From Ruminococcus sp. (GTDB taxonomy: Bacteria > Bacillota > Clostridia > Oscillospirales > Ruminococcaceae): a DNA stretch of 9,481 nt. Below are positions 1-5,625 of the stretch, in pieces. The translations under genes and the position numbers were made by a program. Below the pieces are notes generated by a model that worked only from the letters and a program-made list of their open reading frames with translations, was not told the origin of the DNA and did no database searches. Position 1 is the stretch's first letter, and every line of letters starts with the position of its first letter. The DNA lies in assembly GCA_017544125.1 (NCBI GenBank), contig JAFYET010000157.1, positions 1 through 9,481 on the forward strand, in the 5' to 3' direction.

Positions 1-1
1 G

Positions 2-205
2 GCTGAGGACATCAACGTAACAGGCATCGAGGACGAGGTTACTCCCGAGATCATGGAGAAGCTCCTCTACATCGACAAGGATCTCTGGAAGGCTGAGATC
101 AAGGAGATGCGCCGTTACTATGATGAGGACATCAAGGCTAAGGGCGGTCACATTCCGCAGGCTCTTTACGACCAGCTTGACAAGATCGAGGCAAGACTCG
201 GCTAA
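2..205 (+). CDS. C-terminal end of probable GTP-type phosphoenolpyruvate carboxykinase (partial)
   Basis: An open frame enters from the left edge and ends at TAA 203-205, giving the last 67 residues of a larger protein. The tail is rich in charged residues. Its pattern is a Trp followed by an acidic/basic helix (DKDLWKAEIKEM), an acidic linker, a Gly-containing turn and then IPQALYDQLDKIEARLG. From memory this matches the C-terminal helices of GTP-dependent PEP carboxykinase, which interconverts oxaloacetate and PEP in the cytoplasm, typically with W..E, then LP..L, then a final L..LE.RL motif. The catalytic domain is outside the window, so the call rests on the tail only. Codon use is strongly biased (AAG, ATC, GAC, GAG), as expected of an abundantly expressed central-metabolism gene. 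Two terminators follow at once. Another large cytosolic enzyme with a similar helical tail cannot be excluded. Confidence 0.6.
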   Translation, partial: AEDINVTGIEDEVTPEIMEKLLYIDKDLWKAEIKEMRRYYDEDIKAKGGHIPQALYDQLDKIEARLG

Positions 206-219
206 TTATAAGCACACAT

Positions 220-249
220 ACAGAGCGCTTTCGGGCGCTCTGTTTTTTT
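220..249 (+). terminator. Intrinsic terminator of the gene ending at 205
   Basis: The stem CAGAGCGC (221-228) pairs with GCGCTCTG (235-242) around a 6-nt loop, with one more A-T pair at 220/243. A run of seven T follows (243-249). The hairpin starts 15 nt after the stop codon, so it is the primary terminator of the upstream gene. Confidence 0.9.
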
Positions 250-261
250 GCATACTAAAAG

Positions 262-293
262 AAGCCTCCCGAAAGGGAGGCTTAAGTTTTTTT
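262..293. terminator. Second terminator, probably bidirectional between convergent genes
   Basis: AAGCCTCCC (262-270) and GGGAGGCTT (275-283) form a perfect 9-bp stem closed by a GAAA tetraloop. Seven T (287-293) follow on the + strand after AAG. On the minus strand the hairpin is followed by CTTTTAG, a weaker U-tract, and it lies 17 nt past the hisC stop codon. It therefore backs up the + strand terminator and probably also ends hisC transcription. Confidence 0.8.
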
Positions 294-299
294 GTGTTA

Positions 300-1361
300 T
301 CAGCCAACAAGCTCTTTTATCGCTGCTATCATTTTATCTGTCTGCTCGTCGGTGCCGACGGTTATACGCAGGCGGTTATCTATACGGGGTTTATTGAAAT
401 AGCGCACGAAGATGCCCTTATCACGCAGGAATGTAAAGATCTCCTGCGCTGAGAGCTTTTCATGCTCGGCAAAGAGGAAGTTAGCAGCACTCTTTGCCAC
501 CGTAAAGCCCATACCCTCCAGAGCCGATGCAAGGCGCTCACGGGTGGTTATTACTCTTGCGAGGGTGTCTTTAAAATACTTATCGTCCTTCACCGCTGCG
601 GTGCCTGCGGCTATTGCCACGGCATCAACGGGGTAGGAGTTGTAGGAATCCTTAACGGCGTTCATATAGCTTATCAGCTCCTCACTCGCCATAGCAAAGC
701 CGAGCCTCATACCTGCAAGCGAGCGGGATTTTGAGAAGGTGCGGGTGAGGACTAAGTTATCGTACTTATCGAGCAGGTCTATACAGCTCTCGCCGCCGAA
801 GTCGATATAAGTCTCATCTATGACCACCACCACATCACGGTTGGCATCGAGGAGCTTTATTATCTCAGACTTATCAAGGGCGATGCTGGTGGGGGCGTTG
901 GGGTTCGGGAAGATGATACCGCCGTTTGGCTGGGTGTAGTCGTTCACATCAATAGTGAAGTCTTCCTTCAGCGGCAGCGTCTTATATGGGATACGCAGCA
1001 TATCGCACCACACGGGGTAGAATGAGTAGGTCACATCGGGGTAGAGAATGGGCAGCTCAGAATTGAAAAACGCCCTGAATGCTGCTGCGAGCACATCGTC
1101 AGAGCCGTTGCCCACAAACACCTGCGAGGTCTTGAGCCCGTAATACTCAGCAAGGGTCGATCTCAGCGGCTCGGCTGAGAAATCGGGGTAAAGGCGGAGC
1201 TTGCCCGCATCGAACGCCGAAACTGCCTTTTGCACCTCGGGGGAGGGCGGGTAGGCGTTTTCGTTGGCGTTGAGCTTGATGATGTTGTCATTTTTGGGCT
1301 GCTCGCCCGCCACATAGGGCTCTATGCTTATGAGGTTTTTACGAAAGCCTTGTTTTTCCAT
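300..1361 (-). CDS. hisC: Histidinol-phosphate aminotransferase
   Basis: This 353-residue protein is a fold-type I PLP aminotransferase with HisC features. It transfers the amino group from glutamate to imidazole-acetol phosphate, a step of histidine biosynthesis in the cytoplasm. Visible motifs are the N-terminal NANENAYPPSP (about 31-41), VGNGSDDVL (83-91, PLP phosphate contact), FPNPNAPTS (151-159), IDETYIDF (181-188, with D182 and Y185 contacting the cofactor) and TFSKSRSLAGMRLGF (208-222) with PLP lysine K211. The C-terminal RLRITVGT arginine region (330-337) binds the substrate carboxylate or phosphate. Length is normal for the family. ATG 1359-1361 is preceded by AAGGAG (1373-1378 on the + strand coordinates) at 11 nt. 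No other his genes are in the window, so hisC here is separate from a complete his operon. It lies 72 nt downstream of the CAP-domain gene on the same strand. Confidence 0.95.
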   Translation of the reverse strand: MEKQGFRKNLISIEPYVAGEQPKNDNIIKLNANENAYPPSPEVQKAVSAFDAGKLRLYPDFSAEPLRSTLAEYYGLKTSQVFVGNGSDDVLAAAFRAFFNSELPILYPDVTYSFYPVWCDMLRIPYKTLPLKEDFTIDVNDYTQPNGGIIFPNPNAPTSIALDKSEIIKLLDANRDVVVVIDETYIDFGGESCIDLLDKYDNLVLTRTFSKSRSLAGMRLGFAMASEELISYMNAVKDSYNSYPVDAVAIAAGTAAVKDDKYFKDTLARVITTRERLASALEGMGFTVAKSAANFLFAEHEKLSAQEIFTFLRDKGIFVRYFNKPRIDNRLRITVGTDEQTDKMIAAIKELVG

Positions 1362-1391
1362 ATTCTGTTTGTCTCCTTATAAATAAAGTAT

Positions 1392-1420
1392 GCTATTCCC
1401 CGCATGACACGGGGAATAGC
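1392..1420 (-). terminator. Hairpin between the CAP-domain gene and hisC
   Basis: GCTATTCCCCG (1392-1402) and CGGGGAATAGC (1410-1420) form a perfect 11-bp stem with a 7-nt loop. It begins 13 nt after the stop codon of the CAP-domain gene. In the leftward direction it is followed by ATACTTTATTTAT, which is T-rich but interrupted. It is therefore a weak or partial terminator, or an RNA-stabilising hairpin that lowers read-through into hisC. No separate convincing hisC promoter was seen in the 72-nt gap. Confidence 0.6.
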
Positions 1421-1433
1421 TTGTTTTGTCTGT

Positions 1434-3182
1434 TTACGGCGTATAGAAAAGCTGCTCCCAGTAATTGAAGTCATTGCCTTCCTTATCGGTATAGGAATAA
1501 TAGCCTATCGCCATATACTTATAGTCGGGGTTGAGCATATTATTAAGATGCCCCTGCGAGCTTTTCCAGTTTTCAAAAGCCTCTTTAACTGTATAGGTGG
1601 TATTCATGCCGTAGGTGATATTCTCGGCTACTGCGTGATAGCTGAGCCCCACCTGAGAATAAACTGATGTATACTTTGAAGTGTCGGGGCGGTAATGGTC
1701 AAAGAGCGTTTTAAGCTCCTTAGCCCTTATATCGGCTGCCTTATCAAGCAGCTCGACACCCTCGAGGGCAGCTACGCCGTGCTCTTTTCTCAGTGCGTTG
1801 ATATATGTGAGCATTTCCTTGGTGTATTTATTTATACTGCCTGTCTTTATCTTGGGGGCTTTGGTAGTTACGACGGTGGATTTGGGGTCTTCAGAGAAAT
1901 CTGACTTAGGCGCATAGAGCGTATAGCCGTCAATGAGTATCCTGTAATAGCCGTTACTGGTAAGACCCGTGCAGGTGGCGTTATAATACTGCTGGAAGCT
2001 GCCCCTTACTGTTGATGTAAGGTCGGGCTGCTCATAGAAGCTGCCTGCTTTGAGGGCGTATATAGTCTTATTGAACTCGGAGACCGTGAACCTCGGCTGG
2101 GTAGTTGTCGTCACGGTGACTACGGGGCGCTGTGCCGTTGTGGTGGCGGGTGCCTGAGTCTGCACCTGCGTCTGAGCCTGAGTCTGCACAGGCTGTGTCT
2201 GCTGTGCGGTGGTGGTAGTCTTTTTCTTGGTAGTTTTCTTAGTGGTTGTAGTAGTGGTCTTTTTCTTTGTGGTGGTCGTCGTCTTAGACGTAGCCTCGGT
2301 CACTGCGGGATCCTGATCATCGCCGCCGTCCGAGCCGCCCTGCTGCTCATCAAGGGAAATACCCTTTTGCTCCAAAGTATTTGCAAGCACGCTGTTTAAA
2401 ATGATGAGCTTATTGAGATTAAGCTCAGTACCGCTGCCGGGGGCAGGGGGTGTCATATTAACAGCGGCGGTCATCTCTTCAAGCTGGGTGATGACTGCCT
2501 TTAGCTTATCCTTAACATCGTCATCAGAATAGCTGTTGACAAAGCCCGAATACGCATCTATACCGAGGTAGATAGAGTTTATCTCACCCACGACCTCATC
2601 TGCCGAGCCATAGCCTGTTATACTGAGGCTGCCGCTGTCGATATACTCGCTTATCGCCTTGAAGCATTCGGTATCTTTATTTATGAGCGACACAAGCTCC
2701 TCCACCGACTGATCGGCGGGGGTATCGGTTATCCTGCGGAGGATACCGCTGGGGGTATGTATATCGCCGTTAGTATCATAAATGATATGCTCATAGTTTA
2801 TATCGAAGTTGGTTATCGGTGCGCCGAGGGAGTTAGTGAAGGTGAGCTTGCCGTCCTCCACAGATGCGGTCACAAGCTCGCCCGAATCGTCCATAAAGGT
2901 ATAGCTGGCAAGCGTTTCATCGCCCGAGCGGAGGGTATAGCCGTTATTCTCGGCGAATATCTCAGCGCCGCTGCTGCCCTGATATGCGGGCAGGCTTATC
3001 CTGTCAAGCTCAGCCATACGGTTGACGACCGCCTCGGGGGTATACTCATCATTAGCACCCTCAAAGACCACGCCGGACTGCTTTTCGAGGATATGTGTTA
3101 TATCGGGCATATAGTTAGCAGACACACCCACTGCTGCAAAGCAGAGAGCGAGCCCCATTGTGAAGACCTGTTTTGCGCCCAT
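1434..3182 (-). CDS. Secreted CAP/SCP-domain protein with Thr/Lys/Gln-rich linker and SH3-like region
   Basis: This 582-residue protein has a modular extracellular layout. Residues 1-22 look like a signal peptide (a single Lys at 4, a hydrophobic core, and VSA at 20-22 before the likely cut). Residues 23-297 have no recognised domain. Residues 298-364 are a low-complexity Thr/Lys then Gln/Thr linker. Residues about 368-430 resemble a bacterial SH3-like module (YALKAGSFYEQPD, then GYYRILIDGYTLYAP). Residues 453-582 are a YkwD-type CAP domain. CAP markers are INALRKEHG (461-469), RAKEL with E489, H496 in FDHYRPD, E520 in AENI, H545 in QGHLNNML, and YWEQLF near the end. The His/Glu/Glu/His set of the CAP cavity appears intact. 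The usual FSH is FDH here. The biochemical role of bacterial CAP proteins is poorly defined, so no substrate is assigned. The start ATG 3180-3182 has an A/G-rich ribosome site (about 3192-3203). No sortase motif, LPXTG or dockerin was seen. Confidence 0.85.
   Translation of the reverse strand: MGAKQVFTMGLALCFAAVGVSANYMPDITHILEKQSGVVFEGANDEYTPEAVVNRMAELDRISLPAYQGSSGAEIFAENNGYTLRSGDETLASYTFMDDSGELVTASVEDGKLTFTNSLGAPITNFDINYEHIIYDTNGDIHTPSGILRRITDTPADQSVEELVSLINKDTECFKAISEYIDSGSLSITGYGSADEVVGEINSIYLGIDAYSGFVNSYSDDDVKDKLKAVITQLEEMTAAVNMTPPAPGSGTELNLNKLIILNSVLANTLEQKGISLDEQQGGSDGGDDQDPAVTEATSKTTTTTKKKTTTTTTKKTTKKKTTTTAQQTQPVQTQAQTQVQTQAPATTTAQRPVVTVTTTTQPRFTVSEFNKTIYALKAGSFYEQPDLTSTVRGSFQQYYNATCTGLTSNGYYRILIDGYTLYAPKSDFSEDPKSTVVTTKAPKIKTGSINKYTKEMLTYINALRKEHGVAALEGVELLDKAADIRAKELKTLFDHYRPDTSKYTSVYSQVGLSYHAVAENITYGMNTTYTVKEAFENWKSSQGHLNNMLNPDYKYMAIGYYSYTDKEGNDFNYWEQLFYTP
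2091..2291 (-). repeat. Low-complexity Thr/Lys/Gln linker-coding tract
   Basis: This segment encodes residues 298-364 of the CAP-domain protein: alternating blocks of Thr (5, 6, 2 and 4 in a row) and Lys (2-3), then a Gln-Thr/Ala alternating stretch and a final Thr cluster. The DNA is visibly repetitive on the + strand (GTGGTNGT, TTTTTCTT and CTGNGTCTG units). Such tracts are prone to slippage and length variation, and their hydroxyl-rich products are often glycosylated wall-spanning linkers. The glycosylation is inference. Confidence 0.85.
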
Positions 3183-3200
3183 GATAACACCACCCTTCCT

Positions 3201-3228
3201 TTAAGGCTTGCTGTGAAAGCAGCCTTAA
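3201..3228 (-). other. 5'-UTR hairpin just upstream of the CAP-domain gene
   Basis: TTAAGGC (3201-3207) pairs with GCCTTAA (3222-3228). After a single unpaired T at 3208, TGCT (3209-3212) pairs with AGCA (3218-3221) around a 5-nt loop, giving 11 pairs in total. In the leftward transcript its 3' base runs directly into the AAAGGAAGGG ribosome-site region. It could stabilise the mRNA or tune ribosome access. There is no T-tract, so it is not a terminator. Confidence 0.5.
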
Positions 3229-3262
3229 TATTTTAATAAATACGTATAATAATCTACATTAC

Positions 3263-3294
3263 ATTATAACACAGTATATGGTAAAGATAAACAA
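3263..3294 (-). promoter_or_regulatory. Promoter of the CAP-domain gene (extended -10)
   Basis: Read leftward, TGTTATAAT (3271-3263) is a perfect TATAAT -10 preceded by the TGn extension. The best -35 match, TTGTTT (3294-3289), is 20 nt away, which is too long, so recognition probably depends on the extended -10. Predicted transcription start is near 3256, giving a 5' UTR of about 75 nt that contains the hairpin at 3201-3228. Confidence 0.65.
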
Positions 3295-3346
3295 GATTAT
3301 ATTAACCTTAGTGAGGATAATTGTGAAAGCAGTAAAATATTTAAAG

Positions 3347-3424
3347 AAATATGTCATTTTTGTCCGTGGCGGGGGCGTTTGAGGGGTGTATGACCCAAAG
3401 GGAATGTGTGAAAATGGCATATTT
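3347..3424. other. Long imperfect inverted repeat in the intergenic region
   Basis: AAATATGTCATTTT (3347-3360) and AAAATGGCATATTT (3411-3424) are reverse complements at 13 of 14 positions, and the exception becomes a G-T pair in RNA. The arms enclose 50 nt of G-rich sequence. The element lies between the two divergent promoters and is transcribed by neither as predicted here. It may be a two-site operator, or part of an unannotated RNA. Confidence 0.45.
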
Positions 3425-3532
3425 TTCCTAACAAAAGTAAAGAGAAATTATGAAAAGTTACAAACATTTTACAAAGTGGCTCAAACGGCGCTGTTTAGGG
3501 AAAATTTATAGATGAAAAGCGGGTGAAAACAC

Positions 3533-3561
3533 TTGCATATGTAAATAAATAGTGATATAAT
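3533..3561 (+). promoter_or_regulatory. Promoter of the anchored-protein / ABC exporter operon
   Basis: TTGCAT (3533-3538) and TATAAT (3556-3561) are separated by exactly 17 nt, and TGA directly precedes the -10 to give an extended -10. This is close to the housekeeping sigma consensus. The predicted start is near 3568-3570, leaving a leader of about 150 nt before the first gene at 3720. Confidence 0.8.
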
Positions 3562-3574
3562 ATTTTTTGGTTGG

Positions 3575-3699
3575 TGCAAAATTATCCCCTATGAAACTTT
3601 AGCGTTTTGCAGGGGGTGAATAAGAGCGGTGTGATGATAAAATACAGCAGCGCACCGGCAGCCGATCCATAAACAAAGGCAAAACCGTGCGGGGCTGCC
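3575..3699 (+). promoter_or_regulatory. Candidate structured leader with alternative helices
   Basis: Several pairings are visible in the leader. Helix A is TGCAAAA (3575-3581) with TTTTGCA (3605-3611). Helix B is TTATCCCCT (3582-3590) with AGGGGGTGA (3611-3619), 9 pairs including two G-T. A and B interleave, so they are alternatives or a pseudoknot. Downstream, helix C is GGCAGCC (3657-3663) with GGCTGCC (3693-3699), and helix D is CGCAC (3651-3655) with GTGCG (3687-3691). C and D share the same stretch, but their arms nest rather than exclude each other only partly. A 12-codon open frame (ATG 3634 to TAA 3672) runs through the 5' arms of C and D. No T-run follows helix C, so control, if any, would be translational. 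No known riboswitch class was recognised. Confidence 0.35.
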
Positions 3700-3719
3700 T
3701 GAAAGAAAGGAAGAGATAA

Positions 3720-4688
3720 ATGAAAACCAAAAAGCTAAACCGTGGTCTTGTGCTGGGTGCGGCGCTGCTTGCGGGGCTTGCGGGCTTTGTTGTTTTTGAC
3801 CACTTCAACTTCAACAGCAACAAGGACGAGATCAAGTCGGTAGTCGAGAAATACATAAACGACTGCGCTGAGGCAAGCGTTACCGAGAACGGCGACAACC
3901 GTGAGGCGCTAAAAAAGATAGTTGATGAAAGCTGGGAGTACAACAAATTCTACAGCACATCATTCGTCTTTGACTATACTACGGTAGACGACCTGAGAGA
4001 CTCGATAGATTATATCGATGATGACGAAACGAAAAGAGGGCATCTGACCGAATGCAAAGCCGATATAAACGAAATCAAGGTATCAAAGGCGGGGCCTAAC
4101 CTTGCGCAGGCCGAGGTATCATACGCTGTCACCTTCAAGGGTGTAGGACCGGCTTATTTCATGGGCATAGATGGCATGGACGATTCGGTATTCAACAGCG
4201 TAAATTACGAGGACAGTGATCTGGAAGGTGCAGGCGATACCAGGAACATATTCAACTCGCTTGAATACGAGGGCGTTGTTTCTTACGAGGATTCGGCGAC
4301 ATACTATCTTGAATACAAGGGCGGCGAATGGAAGCTCGTTGGCACTGACAGCCACCATCCACGTTTTGAGCTTTTAGACAAAGACGGCGATTTTATAGAC
4401 CTTGAAAAATACGCCAAGGGCGACACGAGCAAGAGCGACAAGGACAGCGAGGGCGGCAACAAGGACAAGAAGCCCGTTGCTGTAAAGCTGCCTGACGGAA
4501 CGGTAATTGACATACCCGAGGGCGAGGATCTGCCGGCTGAGCTTAAAGATCTGCCCGCAGGGGCAGAGCTGATCTACGCTGACGACAAGGGCAGCAAGGA
4601 TGACAGCAGCGCTGATGACAGCTCAGAGCCTGAAAGTGCCGCTGATGAGAGCAGCACGGAGAATGCAGGGGGTGAATCGAATGAGTGA
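3720..4688 (+). CDS. Membrane-anchored acidic extracytoplasmic protein, function unknown
   Basis: This 322-residue protein has a basic N-terminus (KTKK, R8) followed by a hydrophobic segment at about 9-26, which is either an uncleaved signal anchor or a signal peptide. No lipobox cysteine is present. Residues about 33-215 have the feel of an NTF2/lumazine-binding-like fold: an N-terminal helix (EIKSVVEKYINDCAEA) and late beta strands ending in ATYYLEYKGGEWKLVG (193-208). This is a weak, pattern-based guess. A short module at 252-288 (PVAVKLPDGTVIDIP and LPAGAELIYADD) follows a Lys/Asp/Gly/Ser linker. The end (289-322) is an acidic Ser/Asp/Glu-rich tail. ATG 3720 has AAAGGA (3706-3711) 8 nt upstream. 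Its stop overlaps the next gene by 8 nt, so it is translationally coupled to the ABC exporter and probably works with it outside the membrane. The actual ligand or role is not visible. Confidence 0.75.
   Translation: MKTKKLNRGLVLGAALLAGLAGFVVFDHFNFNSNKDEIKSVVEKYINDCAEASVTENGDNREALKKIVDESWEYNKFYSTSFVFDYTTVDDLRDSIDYIDDDETKRGHLTECKADINEIKVSKAGPNLAQAEVSYAVTFKGVGPAYFMGIDGMDDSVFNSVNYEDSDLEGAGDTRNIFNSLEYEGVVSYEDSATYYLEYKGGEWKLVGTDSHHPRFELLDKDGDFIDLEKYAKGDTSKSDKDSEGGNKDKKPVAVKLPDGTVIDIPEGEDLPAELKDLPAGAELIYADDKGSKDDSSADDSSEPESAADESSTENAGGESNE
4667..4675 (+). promoter_or_regulatory. Ribosome binding site fixing the ABC ATPase start
   Basis: AGGGGGTGA differs from AGGAGGTGA at one base and ends 5 nt before ATG 4681. 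It supports 4681 rather than the in-frame ATG at 4600, which has no such site and would overlap the upstream gene by 89 nt. Confidence 0.8.
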
Positions 4689-5625
4689 AGCAGTTCTTAA
4701 GATAGAAAAGCTCAACAAGACCCTCGGCAAGAGGCACATATTACACGACATATCATTTGAGGCGCACGCAGGCGAGGTATTCGGTTTCTTAGGACCCAAC
4801 GGCGCAGGTAAGACGACCACCATCAAGTGTGCGGTAGGCCTTATATCCATAGACGAGGGCACCATAGAGATATGCGGGCACAACGTCAACAAGGAATTTG
4901 AGGCTGCAATGCAGAACGTCGGCGGCATTGTCGAGAACCCCGAGATGTACAAGTACCTGACCGCAAGGCAGAACTTGGAGCAGTATGCAAGAATGCGTGA
5001 CGGCGTTACACCCGAGAGGATAGACAAGGTGGTAGAGCTTGTAGGGCTTACCAACAGAATGAACGAGAAGATAGTAAAATACTCACTGGGTATGAGGCAG
5101 AGGATAGGTGTAGCGCAGGCGCTTTTACACAACCCCAAGCTGCTGATACTTGACGAGCCCACCAACGGACTTGACCCTGCGGGCATCAAGGAGCTTCGTG
5201 ACATACTCAAAAGGCTTGCTCACGAAGAGGGCGTATGCGTTATCGTATCATCACACCTGATGAGCGAGATGGAGCTTATGTGCGACAGAGTAGGCATCAT
5301 AGCAAACGGTAAGATGCTGGGCGTTTACACCCTTGAAGAGATGATAAGCTCATCAAACGGCGAGACTACCGACTACATCATCAAGTGCTCAGATGTAAAC
5401 AAGGCTTTCGAGCTTATTGACATAGAGGGCGTTGAAAAGAATATAGTAAATGAGGAGCTTGAGATAATAGTTCCTAACGACAGGGCACACGAGCTTATCT
5501 CGGCGGTAAACAAGACGATAGTTACAAACGACATAGGGCTTTACGAGGTAACTATGAGAGAGAAGAAGAAGCTCGAGGAAGTATTTATTGAAATGACCGG
5601 AAACGGAGGTGGACAGATTGAGTAA
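4681..5625 (+). CDS. ABC transporter ATPase, BcrA-type exporter family
   Basis: This 314-residue cytoplasmic ATPase powers the permease encoded next. Visible motifs: Walker A GPNGAGKTT (38-46, K44), a BcrA-style Q-loop region VENPEMYKYLTARQNL (84-99, Glu in place of the usual Gln), ABC signature YSLGMRQR (134-141), Walker B LLILDEP (154-160, catalytic E159), D-loop GLDP (163-166) and H-loop H192 in SSHLM. Residues about 225-314 form the C-terminal extension common in this group. The family includes bacitracin, lantibiotic-immunity and uncharacterised ABC-2 exporters, and substrate cannot be read from the sequence. The start chosen is ATG 4681, which begins in the last 8 nt of the preceding gene (ATGAGTGA). 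The stop lies in the first codons of the permease gene. Both junctions point to coupled translation and a fixed complex. Confidence 0.93.
   Translation: MSEAVLKIEKLNKTLGKRHILHDISFEAHAGEVFGFLGPNGAGKTTTIKCAVGLISIDEGTIEICGHNVNKEFEAAMQNVGGIVENPEMYKYLTARQNLEQYARMRDGVTPERIDKVVELVGLTNRMNEKIVKYSLGMRQRIGVAQALLHNPKLLILDEPTNGLDPAGIKELRDILKRLAHEEGVCVIVSSHLMSEMELMCDRVGIIANGKMLGVYTLEEMISSSNGETTDYIIKCSDVNKAFELIDIEGVEKNIVNEELEIIVPNDRAHELISAVNKTIVTNDIGLYEVTMREKKKLEEVFIEMTGNGGGQIE
5605..5612 (+). promoter_or_regulatory. Ribosome binding site implying a TTG start for the permease
   Basis: GGAGGTGG (5605-5612) is a near-perfect Shine-Dalgarno site. An in-frame GTG at 5609 lies inside it and cannot be the start. 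TTG 5618 lies 8 nt after GGAGG, the ideal spacing. The next ATG (5630) is 20 nt away. Confidence 0.75.

Larger units (their letters stand above)
3183..3719. other. Divergent intergenic region, 537 bases
   Basis: The region lies between two outward-facing genes. It contains a 5'-UTR hairpin and an extended -10 promoter for the leftward gene (3201-3271), a long inverted repeat (3347-3424), a strong rightward promoter (3533-3561) and a leader with foldable elements (3575-3699). An 11-base direct repeat TGTGAAAGCAG occurs at 3212-3222 and 3322-3332. Two very short open frames (3390-3431 and 3450-3515, + strand) are present but lack good ribosome sites and are not called as genes. Apart from these, no long coding frame or tRNA is visible. 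Confidence 0.7.

Noticed and set aside
2757..3236. A 159-residue open frame on the + strand opposite the CAP-domain gene
   Set aside because: It is a frame shadow of the real minus-strand gene, has no ribosome site and an unnatural composition, and contains no known motif.
3212..3332. The 11-base direct repeat TGTGAAAGCAG as part of a mobile element or CRISPR array
   Set aside because: There are only two copies 110 nt apart, no terminal inverted repeats or transposase, and no repeat-spacer regularity.
3362..3413. A G-quadruplex in the G-rich part of the intergenic spacer
   Set aside because: Only three G-runs of useful length and spacing are present on the + strand, so a stable four-tract structure is not supported.
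3605..3699. A known riboswitch (c-di-GMP, c-di-AMP or cobalamin type) in the exporter leader
   Set aside because: Short look-alikes such as GCCGATCC and GGCAAAACC exist, but the order and conserved cores of these classes are not met.
4600..4680. A longer form of the ABC ATPase starting at ATG 4600
   Set aside because: It would add 27 residues in another frame of the preceding gene, has no ribosome site, and does not look like ABC sequence. ATG 4681 has a near-perfect site.
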